The position numbers were made by a program, and so were the translations under genes. A stretch of DNA of 43,331 nucleotides from Bacteroidales bacterium (lineage in GTDB: Bacteria > Bacteroidota > Bacteroidia > Bacteroidales > P3). The stretch is taken from positions 1-43,331 of the forward strand of contig JAFZTV010000097.1 in assembly GCA_017618625.1 (NCBI GenBank). Reading direction: 5' to 3'. The notes beneath the pieces are model-generated. The model did not search any database. It was not told where the DNA came from and saw only the letters and a program-made list of their open reading frames with translations. How positions within the stretch are numbered: position 1 is the first letter of the stretch; each line of letters starts with the position of its first letter. Shown in pieces: positions 26,216 to 33,884 of the stretch.

Positions 26216-26335
26216 ATCCGTATGTGTTTGTTTATATCCGTATGTGTTTGCTTATGCCCGTTATATAACGCACGTGTTTGCTTATGCCCGTTATATAACG
26301 CATGCGTTCCTTTATACCTATTATATATAACGCAC
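26216..26335. repeat. 20/30-bp repeats with CGTTATATAACG palindromes
   Basis: Two ~20-bp units (ATATCCGTATGTGTTTG + T/C) are followed by two to three 30-bp units carrying CGTTATATAACG and ending GTGTTTGCTT or GCGTTCCTTT. They start right at the pgi 5' end, so they form its leader or promoter region. Confidence 0.8.
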
Positions 26336-26389
26336 CCAACCCCTCCGTTGATATATCAAACCAAAAAAAACCTCCCCCCACACCCCATC

Positions 26390-26644
26390 CCTACCACCCC
26401 GCACAAACCCAACCCCACCTCCGCACAACCCAACCTCCACTCCCACACCACCCTCACCCCATCCCCACCGTACTCCCCCGTTTGCCCCTCCCCACTCCCT
26501 CGGTTGCCTCCCTCCACACCCTCACCACCCCAACGGTTGGCCCGCGGTTGGCCTTCACCCGTCCCACGGTTGGCCCGAAGTCGTCTTTACATAGGCCCAA
26601 CCCAAAAGGTGAGCAAAAGTTCAGCAAAAGGTGAGCAAAACCTG
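26390..26644. repeat. 11-bp-period degenerate array (about 22 units)
   Basis: Anchors keep an 11-bp register: CGCAC at 26400 and 26422; GGTTG at 26502, 26535, 26546 and 26568; AGCAAAA at 26612, 26623 and 26634. Unit sequence drifts from C-rich to GGTTGGCC to AGCAAAAG while the spacing holds. The C-runs make the minus strand G-run-rich. Confidence 0.82.
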
Positions 26645-27006
26645 TAAATGTTATTTACTGTTTTACAGTACGTTATAAGCCATATTTTGGGCATTTTTTG
26701 TAATGCTGAAAATGCTTAATCTGCACATTGTTAAGTCTTTGACTTTCAGAAAAAATACGGTTGTCCAGCTCATTTTTTATCTTATGTTCCACTTCCATGA
26801 CGAATTTAAAACCCCGTTTTCTCCAATCTTAATACATCATAAAAATACCACATCAATCGTTTAAAAAATCATGCTGAATATACACATTTTTCCCGGAATA
26901 ATTTCCCTTTTAACACTCACCGCCCATGATTTTATATGATAAATTGATGTGTTATATTGTTGAATAATACTTATTTAACTTTCAAATGTTGAAAAAAAAA
27001 GATTTT

Positions 27007-27040
27007 TTTGTTCTAGGTTTGAAAAAAAAGAGTACTTTTG
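27007..27040 (+). promoter_or_regulatory. Promoter of the OmpA-family gene
   Basis: TTTG (27007-27010), 22 bases, then TACTTTTG (27033-27040), in a T- and A-rich tract. Start near 27047; leader of about 107 nt. Confidence 0.75.
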
Positions 27041-27153
27041 CAATTTGAAATTATCAAGTCGAAGTATGGGTAATGGGTTCTCCCACACAGAGATTAATCG
27101 ATTAAGAACCTCATTTCTATCAACAAACGCTACGCGTTAAAAATCAAACACTA

Positions 27154-28359
27154 ATGACAAAAAAAGTTTTACAATTTGGATTGCTGCTGTCCATTTTGAG
27201 TTTCTCTTTGAGCGCTTTTGCTCAGGATCAGGAGAAACCAAGGGTGCAAGACTACCCGCGTGTGGGGTTCTGGAGCAATTGGTCAATCGGTGCCGATCTC
27301 GGTCTGAATATCCAGATGAACCAGCAGAACGGTTCTATCTATCGTTCGCTCGGTCTTGGTGCCCATGGCTTCTTCCAGAAGAAATTCCACCCTCTGTGGA
27401 ATGTTAGACTCTATCTCGGCGTTCCCAGAATTACTAAGGACAACAACGGTCCCGGTGACCGTTATGCAGCCGCTGGTGCAGACATGATGTGGTCCATCAT
27501 GAACGCTTTCAGCTACAATCCCGATCGCAAAGTCGACCTGTTCATCATGGCAGGTAACGGCATCAGTTTCCTGATTGGAACTCCTGGTGAAAACGGTAAA
27601 TGGAGCCTCTATTCACGTGGCGGTATGGAGTTCGACTGGTATGTCAGCAAACACTCCACCATCTTCATCGACGGTCTCGTAGGTGTTTATGACGTTGTCA
27701 ACCCCAAAACCTGGTTCACTGGCAATTCCCGCTTGGGTGCCTGCAACGCCTATGTTGGACTTGGCTATATGTACAACTTCGGCCTCACCAAGGCTGACCA
27801 GGAGCTCTTCGCTCAGAAGAACGCTGCCAACAACTGCGATGCTCTCAACGACCAGATCAACGACCTCGCTTCCGAGCTCGCTTCCTGCAAGCAGAACGAG
27901 CGCCGTCTTGAGGACCGTGTGAACGACCTCGAGAACGAACTCGCTATGTGCAAGAAGAACAACAACGACGCAGCCAACAGCGAACTCCAGAAACGCATCG
28001 ACCAGATGAAGAACGACCAGCTTAAGTTCTACGCTCTCCCGTTCTCCATCAACTACGCTACCAACCAGTCCGAGGTTCCCGCTGGCGAGCAGGTCAAAGT
28101 TAAGACCATCGCTAAGGTTCTTGAGGCCGACAAGGATCTCAAGCTGAAGATTGTTGGTTTCTGCGACGCTACTGGTTCCGACGAACTCAACCAGAAACTT
28201 TCCGAGAAACGTGCCGATAACGTCAAGAAAATGCTTGTCAACAAGTATGGCATTGCTGAAGACCGCCTCACCTGCGAAGGTAAGGGTAAGACCATCGTCT
28301 TCGGTGACGGCGCTTGCGCTATCGACCGCCGCGTCTCCTTCTATCGCGAAATTGAATAG
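27154..28359 (+). CDS. OmpA-family outer-membrane protein
   Basis: 401 residues. A signal peptide (LSILSFSLSAFA, cut before QDQ) is followed by an eight-strand-type beta-barrel region (about 35-215), a coiled-coil segment (about 228-290; NDQINDLASELASCKQ, DRVNDLENELAMCKK) and a C-terminal OmpA peptidoglycan-binding domain (VGFCDATGSDELNQKLSEKR). It tethers the outer membrane to peptidoglycan. Strong promoter, long leader and highly biased codon use suggest high expression. It is likely a major outer-membrane protein of the Bacteroidota OmpA type. A strong terminator follows. Confidence 0.92.
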   Translation: MTKKVLQFGLLLSILSFSLSAFAQDQEKPRVQDYPRVGFWSNWSIGADLGLNIQMNQQNGSIYRSLGLGAHGFFQKKFHPLWNVRLYLGVPRITKDNNGPGDRYAAAGADMMWSIMNAFSYNPDRKVDLFIMAGNGISFLIGTPGENGKWSLYSRGGMEFDWYVSKHSTIFIDGLVGVYDVVNPKTWFTGNSRLGACNAYVGLGYMYNFGLTKADQELFAQKNAANNCDALNDQINDLASELASCKQNERRLEDRVNDLENELAMCKKNNNDAANSELQKRIDQMKNDQLKFYALPFSINYATNQSEVPAGEQVKVKTIAKVLEADKDLKLKIVGFCDATGSDELNQKLSEKRADNVKKMLVNKYGIAEDRLTCEGKGKTIVFGDGACAIDRRVSFYREIE

Positions 28360-28387
28360 TCCGATAGGATAAAAAAATAAGCAGCTG

Positions 28388-28424
28388 AAGAGAGCCGTTG
28401 ACCTCAACGGCTCTCTTCTTTTAT
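28388..28424 (+). terminator. Terminator of the OmpA-family gene
   Basis: Fourteen-bp stem 28388-28401 (AAGAGAGCCGTTGA) with 28404-28417, loop CC, then CTTTTATC. Confidence 0.88.
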
Positions 28425-28552
28425 CTATCTGCCCCCCCTCAATGTCTCCCTTCTTTTGTCCATCATGTTCAGCCCATCAACGGCTCTCTTCCTTTGTCCA
28501 TCCTGTTCAACCTCTCAACGGTTCGTATCTTTTATCTATCATATTCAACCCT
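28404..28552 (+). repeat. Four ~38-bp repeats derived from a terminator arm
   Basis: Units start at TCAACGG or a variant at 28404, 28439, 28477 and 28515 (lengths 35, 38, 38, 38), with a partial fifth at 28553. Each has TCAACGG, a CTCTCTTC-like segment, TTTGTCCATC or TTTATCTATC, and TTCAACC. The first unit is the 3' arm of the ompA terminator. Confidence 0.85.
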
Positions 28553-28580
28553 TCAACGCTCTTGAGCTACAGACAAAATA

Positions 28581-28614
28581 AGAGGAGGCACGCAGTCGTC
28601 TGCGTGCCTCCTCT
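28581..28614. terminator. Terminator of ssb, possibly bidirectional
   Basis: Perfect 15-bp stem AGAGGAGGCACGCAG (28581-28595) with 28600-28614, loop TCGT. The minus-strand transcript continues into TATTTTGT. Confidence 0.85.
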
Positions 28615-28641
28615 CTTTGTTAACCGGCTTAACTTAGCCCT

Positions 28642-29094
28642 TTAGAACGGGAAGTCACCCAGCGGCTCCGTGTTCTCGTTCAGTATCGACGCCAGCGGGT
28701 CGTTGTTTACTGCCTGTTGTTGGTTCTCGTCGTTGCGTTGGCGGTTGCCGATGACAACAAAGTTGTCCGCCACCACCTCCGTGATGTAGCGTTTGTTGTG
28801 CTCTTTGTCCTCCCACGAACGTGTCTGAAGGTGGCCTTCCACATACAGTTGGGTTCCCTTGTGCAGAATCTTCTCTGCGATGTCGGCCAGTGCTCGCCAG
28901 CACACCACGTTGTGCCATTCCGTGACCTCGGTTTTCTCTCCATCTCGGTTACGGTGCAGTTCCGTTGTTGCAAGTGGGAATGTTGCTTTCTTTACCGTCG
29001 TTGTTCCGTCGGCTTTTGCTTCACAGGGAAACGTAACCACGTCTGGGTTCTTTCCCAGGTTTCCAATTAAAATAACTTTGTTTACTCCTATCAT
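28642..29094 (-). CDS. ssb: Single-stranded DNA-binding protein
   Basis: OB-fold protein coating single-stranded DNA. The 150 residues show VNKVILIGNLGKNPDV at the N-terminus, the core block EWHNVVCWRALADIAEKIL and GTQLYVEGHLQTRSW. A Gln/Asn-rich tail ends EPLGDFPF, the acidic interaction tip (usually DDDIPF). It is transcribed toward the ompA gene. A weak CATTTTTG box at 29146-29139 on the minus strand may be its promoter. Confidence 0.95.
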   Translation of the reverse strand: MIGVNKVILIGNLGKNPDVVTFPCEAKADGTTTVKKATFPLATTELHRNRDGEKTEVTEWHNVVCWRALADIAEKILHKGTQLYVEGHLQTRSWEDKEHNKRYITEVVADNFVVIGNRQRNDENQQQAVNNDPLASILNENTEPLGDFPF

Positions 29095-29418
29095 AATGTT
29101 TTAATTTTAGTCTCTGTCCGTACGACTTTTTTCATTCAAAAATGTTGAAAAAGTCATCCCTCAACCTCTAAAAACTCCCCTAAACCTATTGTAACTACTT
29201 GAAAAATCTATGTTAAAATTAAAATATTGCTTATGTGTATATTGTTGATTTATTTCCATATACGATTAACGAAATGTTAAAAATTATTAAATATTATATT
29301 CCGTACTTTCAAATGTTTTGCTGTGTTGAAAAAAAATACGACTTTTGCAATCCGTTTTCCGAGAGGAAAAAGTCATTAGATACATTAAAACGTATATAAA
29401 CAAAAAAAATTATACATC
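29095..29418. other. AT-rich divergent spacer between ssb and rpmB
   Basis: 324 bp with no gene. It holds the possible ssb box (29139-29146) and the rpmB promoter (29317-29347). Nothing else was seen. Confidence 0.7.
29317..29347 (+). promoter_or_regulatory. Promoter of rpmB-rpsU
   Basis: TTTG (29317-29320), 19 bases, then GACTTTTG (29340-29347), one mismatch from TAnnTTTG. Leader of about 65 nt. Confidence 0.65.
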
Positions 29419-29658
29419 ATGTCAAAGATTTGTGAAATTACAGGCAAGAAAGTTGTTGTAGGTAACAATGTTTCTCATTCGCGCATCCACACCAAGCGCA
29501 CCTTCTCACCCAACCTTCAGACTAAGAAATTCTACATCCCTGAAGAGGATATGTGGATCACCCTTAAGGTCTCTGCAAAAGGTATGCGTATCATCAACAA
29601 GAAAGGCGTTCTCGCTGCCCTTTCCGATGCTGCTGCACAGGGTCATTTCAAATTCTAA
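29419..29658 (+). CDS. rpmB: 50S ribosomal protein L28
   Basis: 79 residues, starting MSKICEITGKKVVVGNNVSH and continuing RTFSPNLQTKKFY, both L28 signatures. The first gene of a two-gene ribosomal unit. In many Bacteroidota rpmG (L33) follows rpmB directly; here rpsU follows instead after 68 bases. Confidence 0.95.
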   Translation: MSKICEITGKKVVVGNNVSHSRIHTKRTFSPNLQTKKFYIPEEDMWITLKVSAKGMRIINKKGVLAALSDAAAQGHFKF

Positions 29659-29726
29659 CCCCGAAGACATCAACAGTCTTAATAAAACATTTTTATTAAT
29701 CCTTTAACAAGAAAGAGGTATTTACA

Positions 29727-29924
29727 ATGATCGTAGTTCCTATTAAAGAAGGTGACAACATCGAAAGAGCGTTGAAGAAACTCAAAAGAAAATTCGACAA
29801 GACCGGAGCCGTTAAAGAACTCCGCCGTCGTCAGCAGTTCACAAAACCTTCTGTGGTAGCACGTGAGCGCAAGCTCCATGCCATCTATGTTCAGCAGCTC
29901 CGTCAGCAAGAGCTCGACAAATAA
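29727..29924 (+). CDS. rpsU: 30S ribosomal protein S21
   Basis: 65 residues: MIVVPIKEGDNIERALKKLK, then FDKTGAVKELRRRQQFTKPS, matching S21. The protein helps mRNA base pairing by the 30S subunit. It is followed by a strong terminator. Confidence 0.95.
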   Translation: MIVVPIKEGDNIERALKKLKRKFDKTGAVKELRRRQQFTKPSVVARERKLHAIYVQQLRQQELDK

Positions 29925-29949
29925 ACATAGAGACATTACGTATCAAAGC

Positions 29950-29990
29950 AATCAGGCGGCATCCATCGGATGCCGCCTGATTTGTTTATA
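29950..29990. terminator. Terminator of rpmB-rpsU
   Basis: Perfect 15-bp stem: 29950-29964 (AATCAGGCGGCATCC) with 29968-29982, loop ATC, then TGTTTATA. It may also end the convergent U32 gene. Confidence 0.88.
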
Positions 29991-30020
29991 CTTCATTTAG
30001 ACTTTCAAAAATGGTTTGCC

Positions 30021-31268
30021 TTAAAACTCGTCTATAACCTTGTCAACCCTGTAAAGTTTGTCGCCTCGGTGGACGGGCGTTCCTGTCTTGAAACTGAACA
30101 CATCGCCCTGCTCTACTGTCGGCACATCGCCTTTGTCCAGTCGCAGCTCTCCTACAGCATCTCGGTAAACTCCCGTGGTTTGGCCGGTCACCATCACATC
30201 GTCGCCGACAGACAGCTTTTCGGCTGTCTGCATCCTGGCTTCTGCTACCCCTATGCGGTTGAAATAGTTGGTCACAAGGCCGAGGAACACCTTATTCTCG
30301 GTGGCCTGTGAGCCGTAGCGCTCCGACCACTCGCCCATTTTGCGACCTAGATAGTACCCATCCCAGAAACCACGGTTGAATACGGTGCGCAGCCGTTCGG
30401 TGAGACTGTCAATCAGTTCTGGGGTGTATCGGTTCTCTTCTATGGCCTTTAACGCCTCTCGGTAGCAGGTTACGACCGTCTGCACATAGTCGGCGCTTCG
30501 TCCCCTTCCTTCTATCTTAAGCACTCGTACTCCGGCTTTCACAATCTTGTCCAAAAAACCGATGGTGCAAAGGTCTTTGGGCGACATGATGTATTTGTTG
30601 TCCACCACCAGCTCTATGTCCGATTCCAGGTCTTTGACCAGATACTCGCGGCGGCAGAGTTGCAGGCAGGCTCCGCGGTTGGCTGAGTAGTTGTAGTTGT
30701 CTAGGCTGAGGTAGCATTTCCCCGACACCGACATGCATAGTGCCCCATGGGCAAACACCTCAATCTGCACCAAATCCCCCTTTGGCCCCCGTATGTTCTG
30801 CTCTTCGATGGCTTTTGTGATGTCTGCCACTTGTCGCAGTGAGAGCTCTCTTGCGGTAACTACCACATCGGCAAATCGCGAATAATATCTGACAGCCTCG
30901 AGGTTTGATATGTTGCACTGTGTCGAGGCGTGTATCTCTACCCCAACGCTGCTGGCGTATTCCATGACGGCGAAGTCCGAGGCAATGATAGCTGATATGC
31001 CGACTGCTTTCGCTTTATCGACAACCGCACGCATCTCCTCCAGTTCGTTGTCGTATATTATGGTATTGACCGTGAGATATGTCCTGACACCGTGTTCGCG
31101 CGCCGTGTCGGCTATCCGCTGCATGTCGTCTAATGTGAAATTGTTGGCTGAGCGCGACCGCATGTTCAACTTGCCCACTCCGAAATATACCGAGTCGGCC
31201 CCTGCCTGAATTGCTGCCATCAGTGACTCATACGAGCCGACGGGTGCCATAATCTCTATCTTGTTCAT
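30021..31268 (-). CDS. U32 family protein, TrhP/YegQ-like
   Basis: The family includes TrhP, which with prephenate hydroxylates tRNA uridine-34, and RlhA for 23S rRNA; collagenase activity was an older claim. From ATG 31268 the product has 415 residues. IEIMAPVGSYESLMAAIQAG starts the barrel; the U32 signature EVFAHGALCMSVSGKCYLS and the paired Cys in GACLQLC fit an iron-sulfur site. Its size fits TrhP better than RlhA. The ATG overlaps the esterase stop (ATGA), so the two are translationally coupled. A longer start at 31337 would add residues unlike the family. Confidence 0.88.
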   Translation of the reverse strand: MNKIEIMAPVGSYESLMAAIQAGADSVYFGVGKLNMRSRSANNFTLDDMQRIADTAREHGVRTYLTVNTIIYDNELEEMRAVVDKAKAVGISAIIASDFAVMEYASSVGVEIHASTQCNISNLEAVRYYSRFADVVVTARELSLRQVADITKAIEEQNIRGPKGDLVQIEVFAHGALCMSVSGKCYLSLDNYNYSANRGACLQLCRREYLVKDLESDIELVVDNKYIMSPKDLCTIGFLDKIVKAGVRVLKIEGRGRSADYVQTVVTCYREALKAIEENRYTPELIDSLTERLRTVFNRGFWDGYYLGRKMGEWSERYGSQATENKVFLGLVTNYFNRIGVAEARMQTAEKLSVGDDVMVTGQTTGVYRDAVGELRLDKGDVPTVEQGDVFSFKTGTPVHRGDKLYRVDKVIDEF

Positions 31269-32197
31269 TTCCCTGTGTAGAGTTGGATAATGTTCATCTT
31301 GGTCCATTTGTTGGGCTTCAGTGCCTCGTCTTCGCATTTTGCGTCGTAGTATGTGACACGGCCCGCAAGTGCTGCATTGACGAAAGCCTCGAACTCTTCT
31401 ATCGTATCGGTAAGGTAGCCTGCCACCTCGTGTCCACGTCCTTTGAAACGCATTATCCAGTATGGGTATCTATTTTTCTTGAATCGGTGCTTCACGAGCC
31501 ACGACGAGCCTGCCAGTCGATGTTTGCACAGATGGAATGTGCGGTAAAACACAATCTTGTCCTCCGTTCCGTGGAAGAAACAGGTGGGTACAGGCGGCGT
31601 TTTGTATTTCAGCCGTCCCTGCGTTTCAAATACTGCCCCTGCGTATGGTATGACTGCAGCAGGTTTCCATCCCTCTGGTAGCACTTCCGCTTCGGCTCGC
31701 GAATTGGCTCGGCAGTAGTCGGTTTGCAGTATCGTAACCGCTCCTGCGCTGCTGCCGGTAAGGATAATCTTAGTCGGGTCAATGCCCAGCTGCCCGCTGT
31801 TATCTACAATATATCGCAGTGCGGCACAGCAGTCTTCGGTGGCAACCCGTATGGAGCTGTCGAAATAGTCGAACACCTTAGTCCACTTGATTTTGTCTGG
31901 AGACATGCGTTTGAGCCAGAGACGGTAATCTATGGAAACTGCCGTGAACCCCCTTTCTGCCAGTAGTTTGCAGCACTGCACCGATGTGCTGTCGTTGCGT
32001 GCACCCACAACAAAGCCACCGCCGAAGAGATAGACAACCGTGGCATGGTCGGGGCGCGGATTCGTAGGGCGGTAGATATCGAGCTTCATTTGTTGCTCCC
32101 CTCGCGTCACGTATGTGTAAGTCTCTTGTCCTCTAAGAAGCCCGTTCGAGAGGACAAGTATCAGGAGGCAGAATGTCAGTTTAATATTATTCGGCAT
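31265..32197 (-). CDS. Secreted alpha/beta-hydrolase (esterase/lipase type)
   Basis: 310 residues from ATG 32197 with a signal peptide (MPNNIKLTFCLLILVLSNGL). Features of the HSL/BD-FAE-like carboxylesterases: oxyanion block YLFGGGFVVG, nucleophile elbow GSSAG, acid in HGTEDKI and His in FKGRGHE. Substrate is unknown; polysaccharide acetyl or lipid esters are possible. An ATG at 32224 would add 9 residues and lengthen the overlap with the upstream lipoprotein gene from 11 to 38 bases, so 32197 is preferred. Middle gene of a three-gene operon. Confidence 0.82.
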   Translation of the reverse strand: MPNNIKLTFCLLILVLSNGLLRGQETYTYVTRGEQQMKLDIYRPTNPRPDHATVVYLFGGGFVVGARNDSTSVQCCKLLAERGFTAVSIDYRLWLKRMSPDKIKWTKVFDYFDSSIRVATEDCCAALRYIVDNSGQLGIDPTKIILTGSSAGAVTILQTDYCRANSRAEAEVLPEGWKPAAVIPYAGAVFETQGRLKYKTPPVPTCFFHGTEDKIVFYRTFHLCKHRLAGSSWLVKHRFKKNRYPYWIMRFKGRGHEVAGYLTDTIEEFEAFVNAALAGRVTYYDAKCEDEALKPNKWTKMNIIQLYTGK

Positions 32198-32951
32198 TCC
32201 TGCTTTTCTTTTTGCTGAAAACATTGAAGTCGTAGGAGATTCCCGTGGTGATTGTGAACGGCATATATACGGCGCTTGTCCCTGAAAACACCGCTTTGTC
32301 GGCGCTGGTGCTCCAGAGCTGGCTGTATCCTACATCCAGCGTCCATTTGAGGTGTTTGCCTCCTGCACGGAAGAAGATCTGTGGCTCAAGCAGGCCGATG
32401 GGGTCTTTATTTGTTCTTATTTGGTGTTGACCGCTGTTTGCGTAAATTTTCTCGTCATATATGTCAGGGAATATACACCCGCCCTTCAATCCGACGCCAA
32501 TGTCGATGTGGCCTTTTGCAAGACCAGCCCAGCCGAAATTAAGTTGGCCGAAAGGCAAATGGAAGCGTGAGATGACGATGTGGGTGTTTTCATCGCTACT
32601 ATTCGACTCCCATCGGTTGCCTCCGAAACCATAGCCTACATATCCTTCGAGGACAGCTTTTTTCCACGCTTTGTAGGCACCGACTGAGGCTTGGCCGAAG
32701 GCTCCCTTGTCGCCGGTCCAGTTGACATGTCCTTGAACCGCCAGCCAATCGGTGGCGCCATAAGTTGCAGTGGCTCCAAGATAGCCGTCGCCCAGCGGAG
32801 CGCTCAATCCAATGCTTCCGTTCACTTGCAGTTCGCCTTTTTCGTGAATAAGAGGGAGTTGGGCAACCTGAGGACGGTAGGCTACGCATGATGTCATAAC
32901 CAGGGATGCCATTGCTGCCATAACCCATAATGTTAATCTGCCTTGTTTCAT
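32187..32951 (-). CDS. Outer-membrane beta-barrel-like lipoprotein
   Basis: 254 residues from ATG 32951. The N-terminus MKQGRLTLWVMAAMASLVMTSC has a lipobox-like Cys. The rest is rich in alternating aromatic/Gly strands (GSIGLSAPLGDGYLGATATYGATDWLAVQG, given here only in part as GDGYLGATATYG; YVGYGFGG; FNFGWAGLAK-like) ending in ISYDFNVF. It is probably a small surface-exposed or periplasmic barrel-like protein. No specific family is recognised. First gene of the operon with the esterase and U32 genes. Confidence 0.7.
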   Translation of the reverse strand: MKQGRLTLWVMAAMASLVMTSCVAYRPQVAQLPLIHEKGELQVNGSIGLSAPLGDGYLGATATYGATDWLAVQGHVNWTGDKGAFGQASVGAYKAWKKAVLEGYVGYGFGGNRWESNSSDENTHIVISRFHLPFGQLNFGWAGLAKGHIDIGVGLKGGCIFPDIYDEKIYANSGQHQIRTNKDPIGLLEPQIFFRAGGKHLKWTLDVGYSQLWSTSADKAVFSGTSAVYMPFTITTGISYDFNVFSKKKSRNAE

Positions 32952-33136
32952 GGTAATATTGTTTTTAATACAAAGTGGCAAAGGTCTGTATTCTTTTGTC
33001 ACACTTTGCCTTGTTTTATTTCAAAAAACGAATTCATACGGTTTTTATTGCTTTTGAATCAGATTGAATACAATATAATGACGCATGATACGTTACATTG
33101 AAAAAAAGAATAAAAACCCATTAAATACCATTCACT

Positions 33137-33844
33137 ATGAGCGAAAATCAAGTAACGTCAAAAAAAAGTATTATTATCGGAATCAGTCTGGTAGTCGCAG
33201 CCTTTGTGCTTGGACTGATGATGATTTTTACTGTTAAAACGCTAAAATCCTTTGACGACACTGTATCGGTACGTGGATTATGTGAGCGCGAAGTTCCTGC
33301 AGACAGAGTCGCCTACCGTATCAGTTATAGCGAGAAGGCTAACACCCTCTCCGAAGCGCGCAGTCTTATTGACCATCATAGCAAGGCCATCATTGCCAAA
33401 TTGAAAGAGGCTGGTATCGAAGATTCCGAAATTTTTATCGGCAACCCCAGCATGGATGACCGTTACTCGTGGAGCAACGACATCTCGCGTATCACCTACC
33501 GTTACAATGCGGGCCAGAGCATTAACGTTTACACCTCTAAGATGGATGTGGTCACCAAACTGCAAAACACCCTTGAGGCTGACATGCTGAAAGAGGATAT
33601 TTTGGTTAACGGCTATGCCGACTATCAGTTCCTCGGCCTCAATGAGATTAAGCCCGACATGATTGCGGAAAGTCTTGTCAAAGCTCGTGAAAGTGCTGAA
33701 GAGTTTGCTAAGAACAGCCACAGCAAGATTGGTAAGATGCGCACCGCATCCCAAGGCTATTTCGAGGTTAACGACCTCGACGAGACCACCCCGCAGATGA
33801 AGAAAGTCCGTGTGGTGACGACTGTTGAGTATTATCTTAAATAG
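33137..33844 (+). CDS. SIMPL (DUF541) domain protein
   Basis: 235 residues with one N-terminal membrane segment (IIIGISLVVAAFVLGLMMIF) and a SIMPL domain outside. SIMPL signatures: VSVRGLCEREVPADRVAY, KLKEAGIEDSEI, and the C-terminal VRVVTTVEYYL. The family's biochemical role is unclear (periplasmic, some oxidative-stress links). It lies 40 bases upstream of lpxK and is probably cotranscribed. Confidence 0.88.
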   Translation: MSENQVTSKKSIIIGISLVVAAFVLGLMMIFTVKTLKSFDDTVSVRGLCEREVPADRVAYRISYSEKANTLSEARSLIDHHSKAIIAKLKEAGIEDSEIFIGNPSMDDRYSWSNDISRITYRYNAGQSINVYTSKMDVVTKLQNTLEADMLKEDILVNGYADYQFLGLNEIKPDMIAESLVKARESAEEFAKNSHSKIGKMRTASQGYFEVNDLDETTPQMKKVRVVTTVEYYLK

Positions 33845-33884
33845 AGGCTGACAGAACTCCGTCGTTTTTCATAAAAGAAACAGT

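Larger units (their letters stand above)
26216..27153. other. 938-bp gene-free spacer upstream of pgi and ompA
   Basis: Three zones. 26216-26335 holds 20- and 30-bp repeats with the palindrome CGTTATATAACG. 26390-26644 is a C-rich array with 11-bp register that turns A-rich at its end. 26645-27153 is AT-rich with a hairpin GTAAATGTTATTTAC near 26644 and the ompA promoter. Open frames across the C-rich zone are low-complexity translations of repeats, not genes. Confidence 0.75.

Noticed and set aside
26222..26647. Pro/Thr/His-rich open frame across the C-rich spacer
   Set aside because: It is the translation of the 11-bp and 30-bp repeats, with no conserved residues or start signals.
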